64,000 bases of DNA from DATJPR01 sp963752915. GTDB taxonomy: Bacteria > Bacteroidota > Ignavibacteria > UBA10030 > UBA6906. Location of the stretch: contig CAVVZZ010000011.1 of assembly GCA_963752915.1 (NCBI GenBank), forward strand, positions 186,001 through 250,000. Reading direction: 5' to 3'. Both the position numbers and the translations under genes were made by a program. This document shows, piece after piece, positions 44,010-54,053 of this stretch. Under the pieces are notes generated by a model. The model was not told where the DNA came from, made no database searches, and was given only the letters and a program-made list of their open reading frames with translations. Position 1 is the first letter of the stretch, and each line of letters opens with the position of its first letter.

Positions 44010-45689
44010 TCAATCTTACCATAGATGGCAAAGCGTTACAAACTGAGCCTGGTCGCAGTGTCATTGAAGCGGCGCGCGAAAACGGCATCGAAATTCCGCA
44101 CTTCTGCTGGCACCCGAGGCTATCCGTTGCCGGCAACTGTCGCATGTGCCTCGTGGAAATCGAAAAGATGCCGAAGCTGGCGATCGCCTGTGCGACACAG
44201 GCGGCCGAAGGCATGGTCGTCCATACCGCGACCCCTCGCGTGATCGACGCACGGGAGGCGGTCATGGAATTTCTCCTGATCAACCATCCGCTCGATTGCC
44301 CGATCTGCGACGAAGCCGGCGAGTGCAAGCTCCAGGACTACGCATACAAGTATAGCACCGGCAGGAGCCGGTTCGAAGAGGACAAAGTACACAAGCCAAA
44401 ACGCGTGGCGCTCGGCCCACACGTGATGCTTGACGTCGAGCGCTGTATCATGTGCTCCCGGTGCGTACGGTTCTGCGACGAAATCGCGAAGAAGCCGCAA
44501 TTGACCTTTACCGAACGAGGTGATCATGTCGTCCTGACGACATTCCCCGGCGAACAGCTGGACAACCCCTATTCGATGAACGTGATCGATATTTGTCCGG
44601 TCGGCGCACTGACAAGCAGGGAATTCCGATTTCACGCACGCGTCTGGGAGTTGTCGTCAACAGAAAGCATCTGCCCGGGTTGTGCCCGCGGCTGCGACAT
44701 CAACATCTGGGTCCGGAATAACGAAATCCTCCGGCAGACTCCCCGCCTGAATATGGCGGTCAACAACGAATGGATGTGCGATTTCGGTCGACTCGAGACC
44801 ATGAAGGAAGTCGGTCGGGACACCAGGATCAAGAGTCGCGCGGATCAAGTCGCATGAAGTGTTCAAGGAAGTGAGCTGGGACGAAGCTCTTGCGAGCGTT
44901 GCGTCGGAACTGAAAGTATTCCGGCGGAGCGAGATTGCCGTCCTGGGGTCTGCCCGGGCCACCGTCGAGGACAACTTCGTCCTGCAACGGTTCGCTCGTG
45001 AGGCGCTCGGCACGAAGTTGATCGATTTTGTTTCGCACGTGAAGCCGGGAAGCGGGGACTCCATTCTCCTTCATGAGGACAAAGCGCCGAATTCCCGGGG
45101 CGCGATCGAAGTGGGTATTCGCCCGAACGACCCCGCGATGGGGTTGGAAGGCATTCTTCGCGGGATCAGGGAGCGACGGATCAAGTCGCTCCTCGTCATG
45201 GATGATGATATCGCGATTGACCAGGATGTTGCGAAGCTGCTGGACATGCTGGAATATCTGGTGGTCCTTTCAACATGCGAGAACGGCACAACGAAAGTGG
45301 CGGATGCGGTTCTGCCGTGTTCGACGTATGCGGAACGGCACGGGACGTTCGTCAATGCGGACGGACGCGTCCAGCGGCTCCGGCCCGCAGTGGCACTGAT
45401 CGATCAGGACAGGGCCCTGGACGGGTATGCACAGAGCAGGCTCGATAAATTCGGGACCACGTTCGACCGATGGGGACGCGGCGTCAAGCGCGACGCACGG
45501 CCGTCCTGGCGGATCCTGACAGGGATCGCTGCCGCCATGGGAACGAGATACCGCTACGGATCGGCTGAAGATATCTTCGCAGAAATTGCGGGGTCGATTC
45601 CATCGTTCCGGGGGATGAGCTATATGAAACTTGGAAACAAGGGATTGCCGCTCCACGAATCCAAGACAGTCCAGGCTCTGGCCGTGTAA
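44006..45689 (+). CDS. nuoG: NADH-quinone oxidoreductase subunit G (short form), apparent +1 frameshift
   Basis: This peripheral-arm subunit of complex I carries electrons through several iron-sulfur clusters. The first frame (44006-44857, 283 residues) contains the 2Fe-2S Cys set (PHFCWHPRLSVAGNCRMC), the His-ligated cluster region NHPLDCPICDEAGECKLQD, the 4Fe-4S set CIMCSRCVRFCDE and CPGCARGCD. After a single extra base near 44835-44843 the chain resumes at 44859 as VFKEVSWDEALASVASEL, giving about 560 residues. The second part ends the molybdopterin-type domain (DAVLPCSTYAERHGTFVNADGRVQRL) but is much shorter than in E. coli. Two separate small genes are the alternative reading. Confidence 0.82.
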
Positions 45690-45711
45690 CACCGATGAGT
45701 ACGGGAGCATC

Positions 45712-46731
45712 ATGGAATTTCTTCTCATCTCGGTAGTAAAAATCGTCATCGTTCTTCTCGTGATCCTGACGACTGTGGCGAACCTGGTCTACATGGAACG
45801 ACGCATCAGTGCGTTTATCCAGAACCGTATCGGGCCGAACCGTGTCGGTCCATGGGGTCTCCTTCAGGCGCCGGCAGACGTCCTCAAGCTCTTCATCAAG
45901 GAAGATATTGTCCCGGCAACGGCGAACCGGTTTGTCCACACGCTCGCTCCCGTCATCTCATTGAGCGTCGCGCTCACGACGTTTGCCGTCATCCCGTTCG
46001 GCGATCGGATCATGCTCTTCGGACAGGAGATCAAGCTGATGATCGCCGATGTCAACATCGGCGTGCTCTACATCCTCGCGCTGACGTCCCTCGGCGTTTA
46101 CGGGATCACCCTCAGCGGTTGGTCATCAAACAACAAATACTCTCTGCTTGGCGGGTTGCGTTCCGCAGCACAACTCATCAGCTATGAGCTCTCGATGGGT
46201 CTCTCGCTCATCGGCGTGTTAATGGTCGCCGGAACCGTACGGCTCGACAGAATTGTCGAGATGCAGTCCGGACTCCAATGGAATGTATTTCTGACACCGC
46301 TGGGCTTCATTACCTTCGTTGTGGCATCGTTCGCCGAGACAAACCGCCTTCCCTTCGACCTCCCGGAGGCCGAACCCGAGCTTGTCGGGGGGTATCACAC
46401 GGAGTATTCCGGGATGAAATTCGGAAGTTTTTTCCTGGCGGAATATGCGAACATGATCACGTCCAGCGCACTGATCGTAACGCTGTTCCTCGGCGGCTGG
46501 CAGGTACCATTTCTGGACCGCCTCGTACTTCCCGCATTGTGGATAAGCATTATCGGAATCCTGGCGTTCGTCATCAAGGTCGCCGCAATCCTCGTTTTCT
46601 ATATGTGGGTCCGGTGGACGCTGCCGCGCTTCCGGTATGACCAGCTGATGAACCTCGGCTGGAAAGTGATGATTCCTGTTGCACTGCTGAACCTTGTGGT
46701 GACAGCGGGATGGCTACTTCTGTGGAGATGA
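45712..46731 (+). CDS. nuoH: NADH-quinone oxidoreductase subunit H
   Basis: This 339-residue membrane subunit joins the peripheral arm to the proton-pumping arm and forms part of the quinone chamber. Hallmarks are VYMERRISAFIQNRIGPNRVGPWGLLQAPADVLKLFIKED near the start, the central SLLGGLRSAAQLISYELSMGLS, and FAETNRLPFDLPEAEPELVGGYHTEYSGMKF with its conserved acidic residues. GGGAG stands just ahead of the ATG at 45712. It is followed 21 bases later by nuoI. Confidence 0.96.
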   Translation: MEFLLISVVKIVIVLLVILTTVANLVYMERRISAFIQNRIGPNRVGPWGLLQAPADVLKLFIKEDIVPATANRFVHTLAPVISLSVALTTFAVIPFGDRIMLFGQEIKLMIADVNIGVLYILALTSLGVYGITLSGWSSNNKYSLLGGLRSAAQLISYELSMGLSLIGVLMVAGTVRLDRIVEMQSGLQWNVFLTPLGFITFVVASFAETNRLPFDLPEAEPELVGGYHTEYSGMKFGSFFLAEYANMITSSALIVTLFLGGWQVPFLDRLVLPALWISIIGILAFVIKVAAILVFYMWVRWTLPRFRYDQLMNLGWKVMIPVALLNLVVTAGWLLLWR

Positions 46732-46752
46732 GTGTAAGGAACGGATAAGATC

Positions 46753-47268
46753 ATGCGTCAGATGGAAGCCCCGGTCAATGCACCGCAGACGCGACGGCGG
46801 GATCTCTCGCCGCTGCAAAGGTCGTACATCCTCGAAATTGTGAAGGGGATGACCCTCACCCTCCGGCATTTCTTCAGGCCGAAATTCACGCGTCAGTATC
46901 CCGAGGAACGATGGAACCCGCCGGCATCGTTTCGGGGGAGACCGGTCCTGGTGGAGGAAAACGGCGTCGAGCGATGCGTCGCGTGCGGACTTTGTGCCCG
47001 CGTCTGTCCCGCGCTCGCGATTGAGATCCAGGCCGCCGAAACGGAGCTGGAAAAAGAGCGGTATCCTGAACGGTTTGAAATCAATATGCTCCGTTGCATA
47101 TTCTGCGGATTTTGTGAAGAGGCCTGTCCCGAAGAGGCGATTATCATGAGCGATGAATACGAGCTTGCATTCCAAAAGACCGAGGACGCCGTCTATGGGA
47201 AGGACAAGCTTCTCATGTCGATGGACCGGCTCCGGACGCGGCTGGAATATCTCCGCAAGACCCGGTAG
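46753..47268 (+). CDS. nuoI: NADH-quinone oxidoreductase subunit I
   Basis: This 171-residue subunit holds the two 4Fe-4S clusters that pass electrons towards the quinone site. Both Cys sets are complete: CVACGLCARVCP and CIFCGFCEEACP. The N-terminal helix (GMTLTLRHFFRPKFTRQYPEER) sits at the membrane surface in relatives. It ends the G-H-I group; no other nuo subunits are in the window, so the complex must be encoded in more than one place or further away. Confidence 0.96.
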   Translation: MRQMEAPVNAPQTRRRDLSPLQRSYILEIVKGMTLTLRHFFRPKFTRQYPEERWNPPASFRGRPVLVEENGVERCVACGLCARVCPALAIEIQAAETELEKERYPERFEINMLRCIFCGFCEEACPEEAIIMSDEYELAFQKTEDAVYGKDKLLMSMDRLRTRLEYLRKTR

Positions 47269-47401
47269 TCTTTGCCCTTTCTCCTAGCCTCCCGGACGCG
47301 CTTTCGAGGCTCCCCCGGCACTCCCTTCTGTGGAATCCAGCGCAGTTTTTCGCTACATTGCTTGCTCTACCCTCAATTCCCTCGACTGAAGCATCTCGTT
47401 C

Positions 47402-48748
47402 ATGGACGTCTTTTGGCTCGAAATCGCCGGAGTTGTATGCCTCATCGGAGCGGTGGGGTTCTTTTCCGCGTGTGAGGTCGCAGTCCTTTCCTCGAGGAAG
47501 AGCCGCCTCCGTGAGCTTGCCGATGAAGGCAATCGGGCCGCGAAGACGGTTTTATCGTTCAAGGAGGCCCCGGAACGCTTCCTCGCGACGGTGCATGTCG
47601 GCGTGATCTTTTCGCTGATCCTCGCGTCCGGCCTCTCAGGGATGCTGGGATTCGTCTACCTTGAGCCGGCGCTGCGATCTCTCGGCTATCGTTGGGTTGT
47701 CGAGGCGAGCGGATGGCTGACCCTCGGCATTGTCGGGGCGATCGTAGGGTTCCTTGTGGTTGTCCTCGGCGAACTTGTTCCTAAATCGCTGGCCTTGCGG
47801 AATTCCGTCGGCGTCGCGCTTGCGGTCGCAGGACTTCTTAGGATCTTTTCTGCTGCGTTCCGACTCCCGGCCCGTGTTCTTTCCGCGTCCAGCAATCTCG
47901 TGCTTCGACCGTTCAAGGACACGACGACGTTTGCGGAAGCACGGATTTCGGAGGAGGAATTCAAACTCATCCTGGATGAAGGGGCCCGGCAAGGGGTCAT
48001 CGACAAAACCGAACACGAGCTCATCGAAAGCATCTTCGAGTTTACCGACACCGCGGCAAAGGAAGTCATGATCCCGCGGACGGATGTCGTTGCAATCGAT
48101 GTGGAGATGTCACGGGAGCGCATTCTGAAAATCGTCCTAGAAGAAGGCTATTCCCGCATGCCGGTCTATCGCGGAACGATTGACAATGTCGTCGGGATCA
48201 TTTATACGAAGGATCTGCTGGGGGTGATCGAATATGGGACGCTGATCATCCTGCATGATATCTTGCGGCCCGCCTACTTCGTCCCGGAGACGAAGAAGAT
48301 CAGTCAGATCATGCACGAACTCCAGGCCAGACGCATCCATCTGGCGATTGTCATCGACGAGTTCGGCGGTACGGAGGGTATCATCACGATGGAAGACATC
48401 CTCGAAGAGATCGTCGGAGAGATCCATGATGAATACGACGAAGTTCTCAAGGATATCGAAATCGCCGGGGACGGTTCCTTCTTCGTCAATGGTCGAACGC
48501 CGATTCGGGATTTCAATGAGCGATGCAAGGCGGAAATCCCGGAAACGCCGGATTATGAGACCGTCGGAGGATTCCTGGCAAAAGTGATCGGCCGCATCCC
48601 GGAATTGCATGAAGAAGTCGTTTCCCATGGTTTTGCGTTCACGATCACAAAGAAAAGTCAACGTCGGGTCCGGCAGGTCCGTGCGCGGAAAGCGGCGCCC
48701 CCAGAGAAGCCGCTGGCGGACGCGAGTCCCAAGGACCGACCTCAGTGA
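47402..48748 (+). CDS. CNNM/CorC-like hemolysin-family membrane protein
   Basis: This 448-residue protein has the order DUF21 membrane domain (about 1-180), paired CBS domains (about 200-330, with EVMIPRTDVVAIDVEMS and HLAIVIDEFGGTEGIITMEDILEEIVGEI) and a CorC_HlyC C-terminal domain (about 345-425). Relatives transport or sense magnesium and other divalent metals; direct hemolysis is not implied. Its stop overlaps the wecB start, so it is coupled to a sugar-epimerase gene at the edge of the polysaccharide locus, which may be chance. Confidence 0.9.
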   Translation: MDVFWLEIAGVVCLIGAVGFFSACEVAVLSSRKSRLRELADEGNRAAKTVLSFKEAPERFLATVHVGVIFSLILASGLSGMLGFVYLEPALRSLGYRWVVEASGWLTLGIVGAIVGFLVVVLGELVPKSLALRNSVGVALAVAGLLRIFSAAFRLPARVLSASSNLVLRPFKDTTTFAEARISEEEFKLILDEGARQGVIDKTEHELIESIFEFTDTAAKEVMIPRTDVVAIDVEMSRERILKIVLEEGYSRMPVYRGTIDNVVGIIYTKDLLGVIEYGTLIILHDILRPAYFVPETKKISQIMHELQARRIHLAIVIDEFGGTEGIITMEDILEEIVGEIHDEYDEVLKDIEIAGDGSFFVNGRTPIRDFNERCKAEIPETPDYETVGGFLAKVIGRIPELHEEVVSHGFAFTITKKSQRRVRQVRARKAAPPEKPLADASPKDRPQ

Positions 48749-49911
48749 CGAGGAATATCCGCTTGCCCAAGAAGAAAACGATCCTTGTGGTATTCGGCAC
48801 GAGACCCGAAGCCATCAAACTTGCGCCCGTCGTCCGTGAACTCGAACGACATCGGAAAACGTTCATCTCCCGTGTCTGCGTCACTGCCCAGCACCGGGAA
48901 ATGCTGGACCAGGTCCTTTCGATCTTCAAACTCAAAGTCCACCACGACCTGAACATCATGCGGAAGGGCCAGTCGTTGGAGGACGTAACGTCCCGCGTTC
49001 TCATCGGGATGAAGACCGTTCTTGAGGAGGAACGCCCCGATATGGTTGTGGTCCAGGGAGATACGACGACAACCTTCGCAACGGCCCTGGCGGCGTATTA
49101 TGCCAATGTCCCCATCGCCCATGTCGAGGCGGGATTGCGTACCTGGCAAAAGCGAAGCCCATTCCCCGAAGAGATCAACCGGGTGCTGACCACCCACATC
49201 GCGGACCTTCATTTTCCTCCGACGCTTCAGTCGAAGCAGAACCTTCTCCGTGAAGGCATTGCGCCAGATCGTCTTGTCGTCACGGGAAACACTGTGATCG
49301 ATGCGCTCTTCTACGTCCGGAAAACCATCAAGCGAGAATATCCGAAGTACCGGAAGATGTTCCCGTCGATCGATTTTTCACGTCGGATGGTCCTCGTGAC
49401 CGGCCACAGGAGGGAAAATTTTGGTTCGGGGTTTGAGGACATCTGTTTCGCCCTCCGCACGCTGGCATCGCGCGAGCCGGAACTGGAGATTGTTTATCCT
49501 GTTCACCTCAATCCCAACGTCCAAAAGCCGGTTCGCGAAATCCTTTCCGGACTGCACAACGTCCATCTCCTGGAACCCCAGGAATACCGACCGTTCGTCT
49601 TTCTGATGGACAGCGCGGCTCTCATCCTGACGGACTCGGGGGGAGTCCAGGAAGAAGCGCCGTCGCTTGGCAAACCAGTGCTCGTCATGCGTCGGCATAC
49701 GGAACGTCCGGAGGCGGTGAAAGCCGGGACCGTCCGCCTGGTCGGCACGGACACAGGGAAGATCGTTCGGGAAGTCGAACGACTCCTGCACGATCGGGTA
49801 CGCTATGCGACGATGAGCCGCGCGCACAATCCCTACGGCGATGGGAAATCGAGTGCGAGGATCGTCCGCGCGATCGGTTCATATCTTGATCACACCGCAT
49901 CCCAACGGTAG
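48745..49911 (+). CDS. wecB: UDP-N-acetylglucosamine 2-epimerase (non-hydrolysing)
   Basis: This 388-residue enzyme makes UDP-ManNAc from UDP-GlcNAc for surface polysaccharides. It contains FGTRPEAIKLAPVVREL, QHREMLDQVL, the QGDTTTTFATALAAYY segment, HVEAGLRTWQK...PFPEEINRVLT, HRRENFGSGFEDICFAL and DSGGVQEEAPSLGKPVLVMRRHTERPEA, which together form the active site and UDP site. GTG at 48745 overlaps the preceding stop. It starts the sugar-precursor end of the polysaccharide locus. Confidence 0.95.
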   Translation: MTRNIRLPKKKTILVVFGTRPEAIKLAPVVRELERHRKTFISRVCVTAQHREMLDQVLSIFKLKVHHDLNIMRKGQSLEDVTSRVLIGMKTVLEEERPDMVVVQGDTTTTFATALAAYYANVPIAHVEAGLRTWQKRSPFPEEINRVLTTHIADLHFPPTLQSKQNLLREGIAPDRLVVTGNTVIDALFYVRKTIKREYPKYRKMFPSIDFSRRMVLVTGHRRENFGSGFEDICFALRTLASREPELEIVYPVHLNPNVQKPVREILSGLHNVHLLEPQEYRPFVFLMDSAALILTDSGGVQEEAPSLGKPVLVMRRHTERPEAVKAGTVRLVGTDTGKIVREVERLLHDRVRYATMSRAHNPYGDGKSSARIVRAIGSYLDHTASQR

Positions 49912-49921
49912 ACCCGCGACG

Positions 49922-51478
49922 ATGGATGTTCCCCGGAAGATCACCCGCAATACGCTGACAAATGCCGCAGGATTTGCGGTTCAGTTTCTGACCAGTATGC
50001 TTTTGTTGCCCTTCATCGTTCGAAGCATTGGCAACGAAGCGTACGGCGGCATCTGGGCGATCGTCGGTACGTTGACGATGTCCCTCGGTCTCCTGGACCT
50101 GGGCACGGGAACGGCGTTCGTCAAATATATTTCGGAATTTCACGTGCGGGGAGATGCCACGTCGCTGAGCGAAGTGGTAAACACCGGTTTCGCCATGTAC
50201 GCGGCTTTTGGATTGGTGATCCTGCCCACCACCTGGTTTGCGGGGGAATATCTGTTGTCGGTCATCGGCGTGCCTCCCGCCCTGATGAGTGACGCAGTAT
50301 TCGTCCTCCGAATAGGCATGGTTGTCTTTGTCCTTGCCGCACTCCTGGCGCCGTTAACCACTGTTGTTTTCGGGATCCAGAGAATGGATCTCAACCTGAT
50401 TGCCTCGGTCGCAAGCCAACTCACGAATATCGCGGGATGCATTACCGTGATAACGCTGGGTCTCGGCGTCCGGGGATTGATCGTGAACAATCTCCTTGTC
50501 CTCCTCGTCAACTCTGCAATCCTCGCGTGGTTCGCCCTGCGCATTGTCCCGACTATCCGGTTCGGGCCTGCGTACTGCACTCGGTCGATGGCAAAACGCT
50601 TTCTCGGATACGGAATGAACCTGCAGGTGAGCAAACTTGCCCAGGTGTTTTTGTTCCAGCTGGACCGGATCGTCACATTACGGGTCTTTGGCACCGTGTC
50701 CGCTGCATTCTATGATATCGGCGGACGGCTGTGCAACGGCGGCCGATCGGTGGTTACACTCACCATTTCGGCTCTCATTCCCGCGGTATCGGAGCTTCAC
50801 GCACTGGATGAACGGGAGCGTTTGCTCACGCTCTACCGCAGGGGCTCAAAATATGTTTCGATCGCTGCGACATTCGTCTTTCTTTTCGTCGGGACATTTT
50901 CATCTGATATCGTCCGGACATGGATGGGCGAAGGATATGCCGCTTCTGCGATGATTGTCTCCGCACTTGCTTGCGGTTATTTCTTCAATGTCACGACCGG
51001 CATTGCCAGCGCCGTAGCAGCGGGGGTAGGCCGGACTGATTTTGAAAGGCGAGGGGGTGTCCTGAGTGCACTTCTCAACGTCGTGACAATCTCGGTGGGA
51101 GCGTTGTTATTTGGCGCAGTCGGCATTGCCGCCGGGACCTCAATTTCCCTCGTCGGTGGTGCTTTTTATCTGTTCCATCAAGTCGATCGACTCCTCGAGC
51201 ATCCCCGCCAAACGCGGTGGGTTTCGCTGGCGAAGCCACTCTTCGTCGGCATTGCGGCTGCGGGTTCAGCATTCATGTTCCGTCTGTTTCTGCTGCCGGA
51301 TACTGTGTCGCGAGCGAGCGGAATTCTCGTCCTCGTGGTTTCGCTTTCGATTTTCACCGTCGTCTTTGCCGTCCTTCTTTGGGTTTTCCACATCCTGGAT
51401 CGCTCCGATCTGTCGATCTTGAGAATCTTGCCCGTTCGTAGACGATTCCTGGACCCTTCAGAACATCGTGAGCACTAG
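49922..51478 (+). CDS. Polysaccharide flippase (Wzx/MOP superfamily)
   Basis: This 518-residue protein has about 12-14 membrane helices. The N-terminus ITRNTLTNAAGFAVQFLTSMLLLPFIVRSIGNEAYGGIWAIVGTL is typical of flippases that move lipid-linked oligosaccharides across the inner membrane. ATG at 49922 follows the wecB stop by ten bases. The neighbours (epimerase before, five GT2 genes after) fit a surface-polysaccharide repeat unit. No polymerase or chain-length gene was found in the window. Confidence 0.85.
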   Translation: MDVPRKITRNTLTNAAGFAVQFLTSMLLLPFIVRSIGNEAYGGIWAIVGTLTMSLGLLDLGTGTAFVKYISEFHVRGDATSLSEVVNTGFAMYAAFGLVILPTTWFAGEYLLSVIGVPPALMSDAVFVLRIGMVVFVLAALLAPLTTVVFGIQRMDLNLIASVASQLTNIAGCITVITLGLGVRGLIVNNLLVLLVNSAILAWFALRIVPTIRFGPAYCTRSMAKRFLGYGMNLQVSKLAQVFLFQLDRIVTLRVFGTVSAAFYDIGGRLCNGGRSVVTLTISALIPAVSELHALDERERLLTLYRRGSKYVSIAATFVFLFVGTFSSDIVRTWMGEGYAASAMIVSALACGYFFNVTTGIASAVAAGVGRTDFERRGGVLSALLNVVTISVGALLFGAVGIAAGTSISLVGGAFYLFHQVDRLLEHPRQTRWVSLAKPLFVGIAAAGSAFMFRLFLLPDTVSRASGILVLVVSLSIFTVVFAVLLWVFHILDRSDLSILRILPVRRRFLDPSEHREH

Positions 51479-51491
51479 ATGTCTTCAAACA

Positions 51492-52032
51492 ATGGGGGAG
51501 GGCGGTCCGGAGGACGGTCAGTTCTCCAACTCGGTCAGCATTGTCATTCCAAACTGGAACGGCAAGGAATTGATCGGGACCTGTCTGGAGGCACTCCGTT
51601 TGCAGACGGATGTTCCCCTGGAAATCATTGTCGTGGATAATGGATCTTCCGACGGATTGGTTGAAGATGATGATGAAACGGCTGTCCGTCTCTGCCGAGT
51701 CGGGAAGTGTTGCCTGCAAGATGATAAACTTTTGCGATCGCACTCTGCTTGACGGAGCAGGAGAAGTGCTTTCACGGACAGGACTTCCGGTTACGGGGGG
51801 GTTCGGAGAGCGTGACGACGGTCGATATTCAATACCCGACAAGGTGATTGGATCATGTGCGGCGCGGATACGACACTGGTATCGTGAAATACGCGATGGC
51901 AATGGGAAACCGTTAGTGGGTGGGCTTCTCGAAGGTGCACGTTGCCTCCCGCGTGTTCTTGTGAATCGAGGATCAGCCCAGCGGCTCAGGATTGTCGAGC
52001 TCCGGTACCTCCAAGAATGGTTCGGGCAATGA
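51492..52032 (+). pseudogene. Family 2 glycosyltransferase pseudogene with internal deletions
   Basis: The first frame reads VSIVIPNWNGKELIGTCLEAL and IIVVDNGSSDG, a normal GT2 start, but goes out of frame near 51,670. Another frame then holds GSVACKMINFCDRTLLDGAG and GLPVTGGFGERDDGRYSIPD, a conserved mid-GT2 stretch, jumps after GSCA straight to a basic C-terminal tail (LVGGLLEGARCLPRVL...), and stops at 52032. About 50 residues before SGSVACKM and about 100 after GSCA, including the acidic catalytic region, are missing when compared with the intact paralogs that follow. The next gene starts in its stop codon. Confidence 0.8.
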
Positions 52033-53021
52033 GCACGCCAAGAGTTTCGGTTATCGTCGTCAATCTGAACACGATCGCTCTTCTCCGATCGTGTCTGGAG
52101 TCCGTTGCGGCGGACACTTCAGCCCTGGACGCCGAAGTGATTGTCGTTGATAATGGATCCTCCGACGGAAGCGTTGCGATGGTCCGGAAGGAGTTCCCCA
52201 ATGTTCGACTTCAGGTCAATCGTCGGAACCAGCGATTCGCAAAACCCAACAACGACGGAATCAGACTTTCTCGCGGCAGATATCTTTTCTTTTTGAACTC
52301 CGATGCAGTCATCACCATCGGTACACTGGGCGCGCTAGCGGACTTCCTGGAGTCGCACCCGGAAGCGGGGGCTTGCGGCCCGCTTCTCGAATACCCGGAC
52401 GGGCGATTGCAGCGATCCGTCTCGAAGTTCCACTCCCCATGGACGCACATTTGCGACATGCTGTTCCTCGATGCCCTGTTCCCGCGTACCAGGGTTTTTG
52501 GCGGTGGCGAAATGATGAATTGCCCGTACGATGAGTCACATATCCAACAGGTCGAAAGTCTCATGGGGGCGGCATTCATGGTCCGGCGTGAGGTCATCGA
52601 TCGGACAGGGATGTTCGATGAAACGCTGACAGTATTTTATAACGAGATGGATTGGTTCAGACGGATGAAGGACGATGGCTGGGAGGTCTTCTATGCTCCC
52701 GTCGCAAAAGTGATTCATCATCGGGGGGTGACATCCGAGAACATGAACCGGGGATATCAGTACCTCGGGGAGATGTACTTTAACGTATTTCATTACTTTC
52801 GCAAATACTACGGCGCTTGGGGACTCCGGACCTATCGGTTCTTGCTTGCGGTCGGTTTCTTGCTGCGATGGATTCTCTGGCAGGGAAGAGCGCTGCTTAG
52901 CAGATCGGAACGGACCAGATCACAACTCACGTACACGAAAAAGGTCCTGGGAATTGCACTTCGCTTCTGGGTGCCCGCTGAACGCTATGCACCGTCGCTG
53001 TCTGATGACAGGGAGACCTGA
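52029..53021 (+). CDS. Family 2 glycosyltransferase (rhamnosyltransferase-like)
   Basis: This 330-residue GT-A enzyme has VSVIVVNLNTIALLRSCLESV, EVIVVDNGSSDGSVAMV, the donor-site segment YLFFLNSDAVI, VESLMGAAFMVRREVIDRTGMFDETLTVFYNEMDWFRRMK with its catalytic acidic residues, and a C-terminal amphipathic/hydrophobic helix near residue 270. The ATG at 52029 overlaps the pseudogene stop. Donor and acceptor sugars are unknown. Confidence 0.92.
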   Translation: MSTPRVSVIVVNLNTIALLRSCLESVAADTSALDAEVIVVDNGSSDGSVAMVRKEFPNVRLQVNRRNQRFAKPNNDGIRLSRGRYLFFLNSDAVITIGTLGALADFLESHPEAGACGPLLEYPDGRLQRSVSKFHSPWTHICDMLFLDALFPRTRVFGGGEMMNCPYDESHIQQVESLMGAAFMVRREVIDRTGMFDETLTVFYNEMDWFRRMKDDGWEVFYAPVAKVIHHRGVTSENMNRGYQYLGEMYFNVFHYFRKYYGAWGLRTYRFLLAVGFLLRWILWQGRALLSRSERTRSQLTYTKKVLGIALRFWVPAERYAPSLSDDRET

Positions 53022-53024
53022 CCG

Positions 53025-54053
53025 ATGCCCGGTGAGACGCCAGACATGCTGCGACTCGTCTCTATCGTCATTGTGAATTTCGACGGGAGAGATCTCCTTC
53101 GAAAGTGCCTCGCATCAGTGGACGCCCAGCCATACCGCCCGGTCGAGATCATCGTTGTCGACAACGGCTCAACCGATGGCAGCATCGCGATGCTGGAAAA
53201 AGCCTTTCCCCACGTGAAGGTTCTCTCGAATTCCCGAAATCTGGGTTTTGCCGAGGCCAACAACCAGGGAGTGCGGGCAGCATCGGGCGAGGTGGTTGTC
53301 CTTCTCAACAACGACACAACGGTGTCTCGAGGATGGATTGAGGGGTTGCTTCGATACCTCGATGTGCCGGGTGTGGCTGTCGTAACCTCAAGAGTCATTA
53401 CCGATGGGGTGCCTGAGCGATTCTACGCGATGAACGGTACCATCAATGTTCTCGGCTACAATATCATGCAATACTTCGCCGATACCACCCGGGTGTTTTT
53501 TGGAGGCGGGGCCTCGCTCGCCTTTCGAAAGCGGCTCGTGGGTGACCCGTTCCCCGAGGAGTACTTTCTCTACCACGAGGACGTCTATCTCTCCTGGCGC
53601 ATGCGATTGCTTGGGTACGACGTCCGCATGTCACAGGATTCGATCGTGCATCATGTTGGCAGTGCAAGTACAAAGAGGCAACCCTCAACGTTTATCACAT
53701 TTTATCAAGAACGGAACCGGCTGCTGAACTCATTACTCCTCTTCGGGCCGAAGACGCTCGTTCTCGTTCTTCCGTATCTTGTGATGGATGCGCTTGCGAA
53801 AATAAGTGCGAGCCTTCTTGGAAAGGGAAAATCCTTCGGTGGGATCCTCAGAGCCTACGCGTGGGTCATAACGCATCCGCGATGGATCGCACGTCAGCGC
53901 AATGCCCTCCAGAAAATGCGTGTCGTCAGCGATGGCGCGATTCTTCAGCTGATGAGTTTCAAGGTTCTTGATGGAGAAGGAGTGTTCAGTCGAATGGCAA
54001 ATCGCATCTCCGAATGGTATGCCTTCGCAACAGGCCTGTCCCGGCATGAATGA
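53025..54053 (+). CDS. Family 2 glycosyltransferase
   Basis: This 342-residue GT2 enzyme is paralogous to its neighbours. It shows VSIVIVNFDGRDLLRKCLASV, EIIVVDNGSTDGS, NLGFAEANNQGVRAASGEVVVLLNNDT and GGGASLAFRKRLVGDPFPEEYFLYHEDVYLSWRMRLLGYD, the last holding the catalytic acidic pair. This segment is just what the preceding pseudogene lacks. The first ATG is used; an inner Met at residue 8 is possible. It overlaps the following gene by eight bases. Confidence 0.92.
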   Translation: MPGETPDMLRLVSIVIVNFDGRDLLRKCLASVDAQPYRPVEIIVVDNGSTDGSIAMLEKAFPHVKVLSNSRNLGFAEANNQGVRAASGEVVVLLNNDTTVSRGWIEGLLRYLDVPGVAVVTSRVITDGVPERFYAMNGTINVLGYNIMQYFADTTRVFFGGGASLAFRKRLVGDPFPEEYFLYHEDVYLSWRMRLLGYDVRMSQDSIVHHVGSASTKRQPSTFITFYQERNRLLNSLLLFGPKTLVLVLPYLVMDALAKISASLLGKGKSFGGILRAYAWVITHPRWIARQRNALQKMRVVSDGAILQLMSFKVLDGEGVFSRMANRISEWYAFATGLSRHE

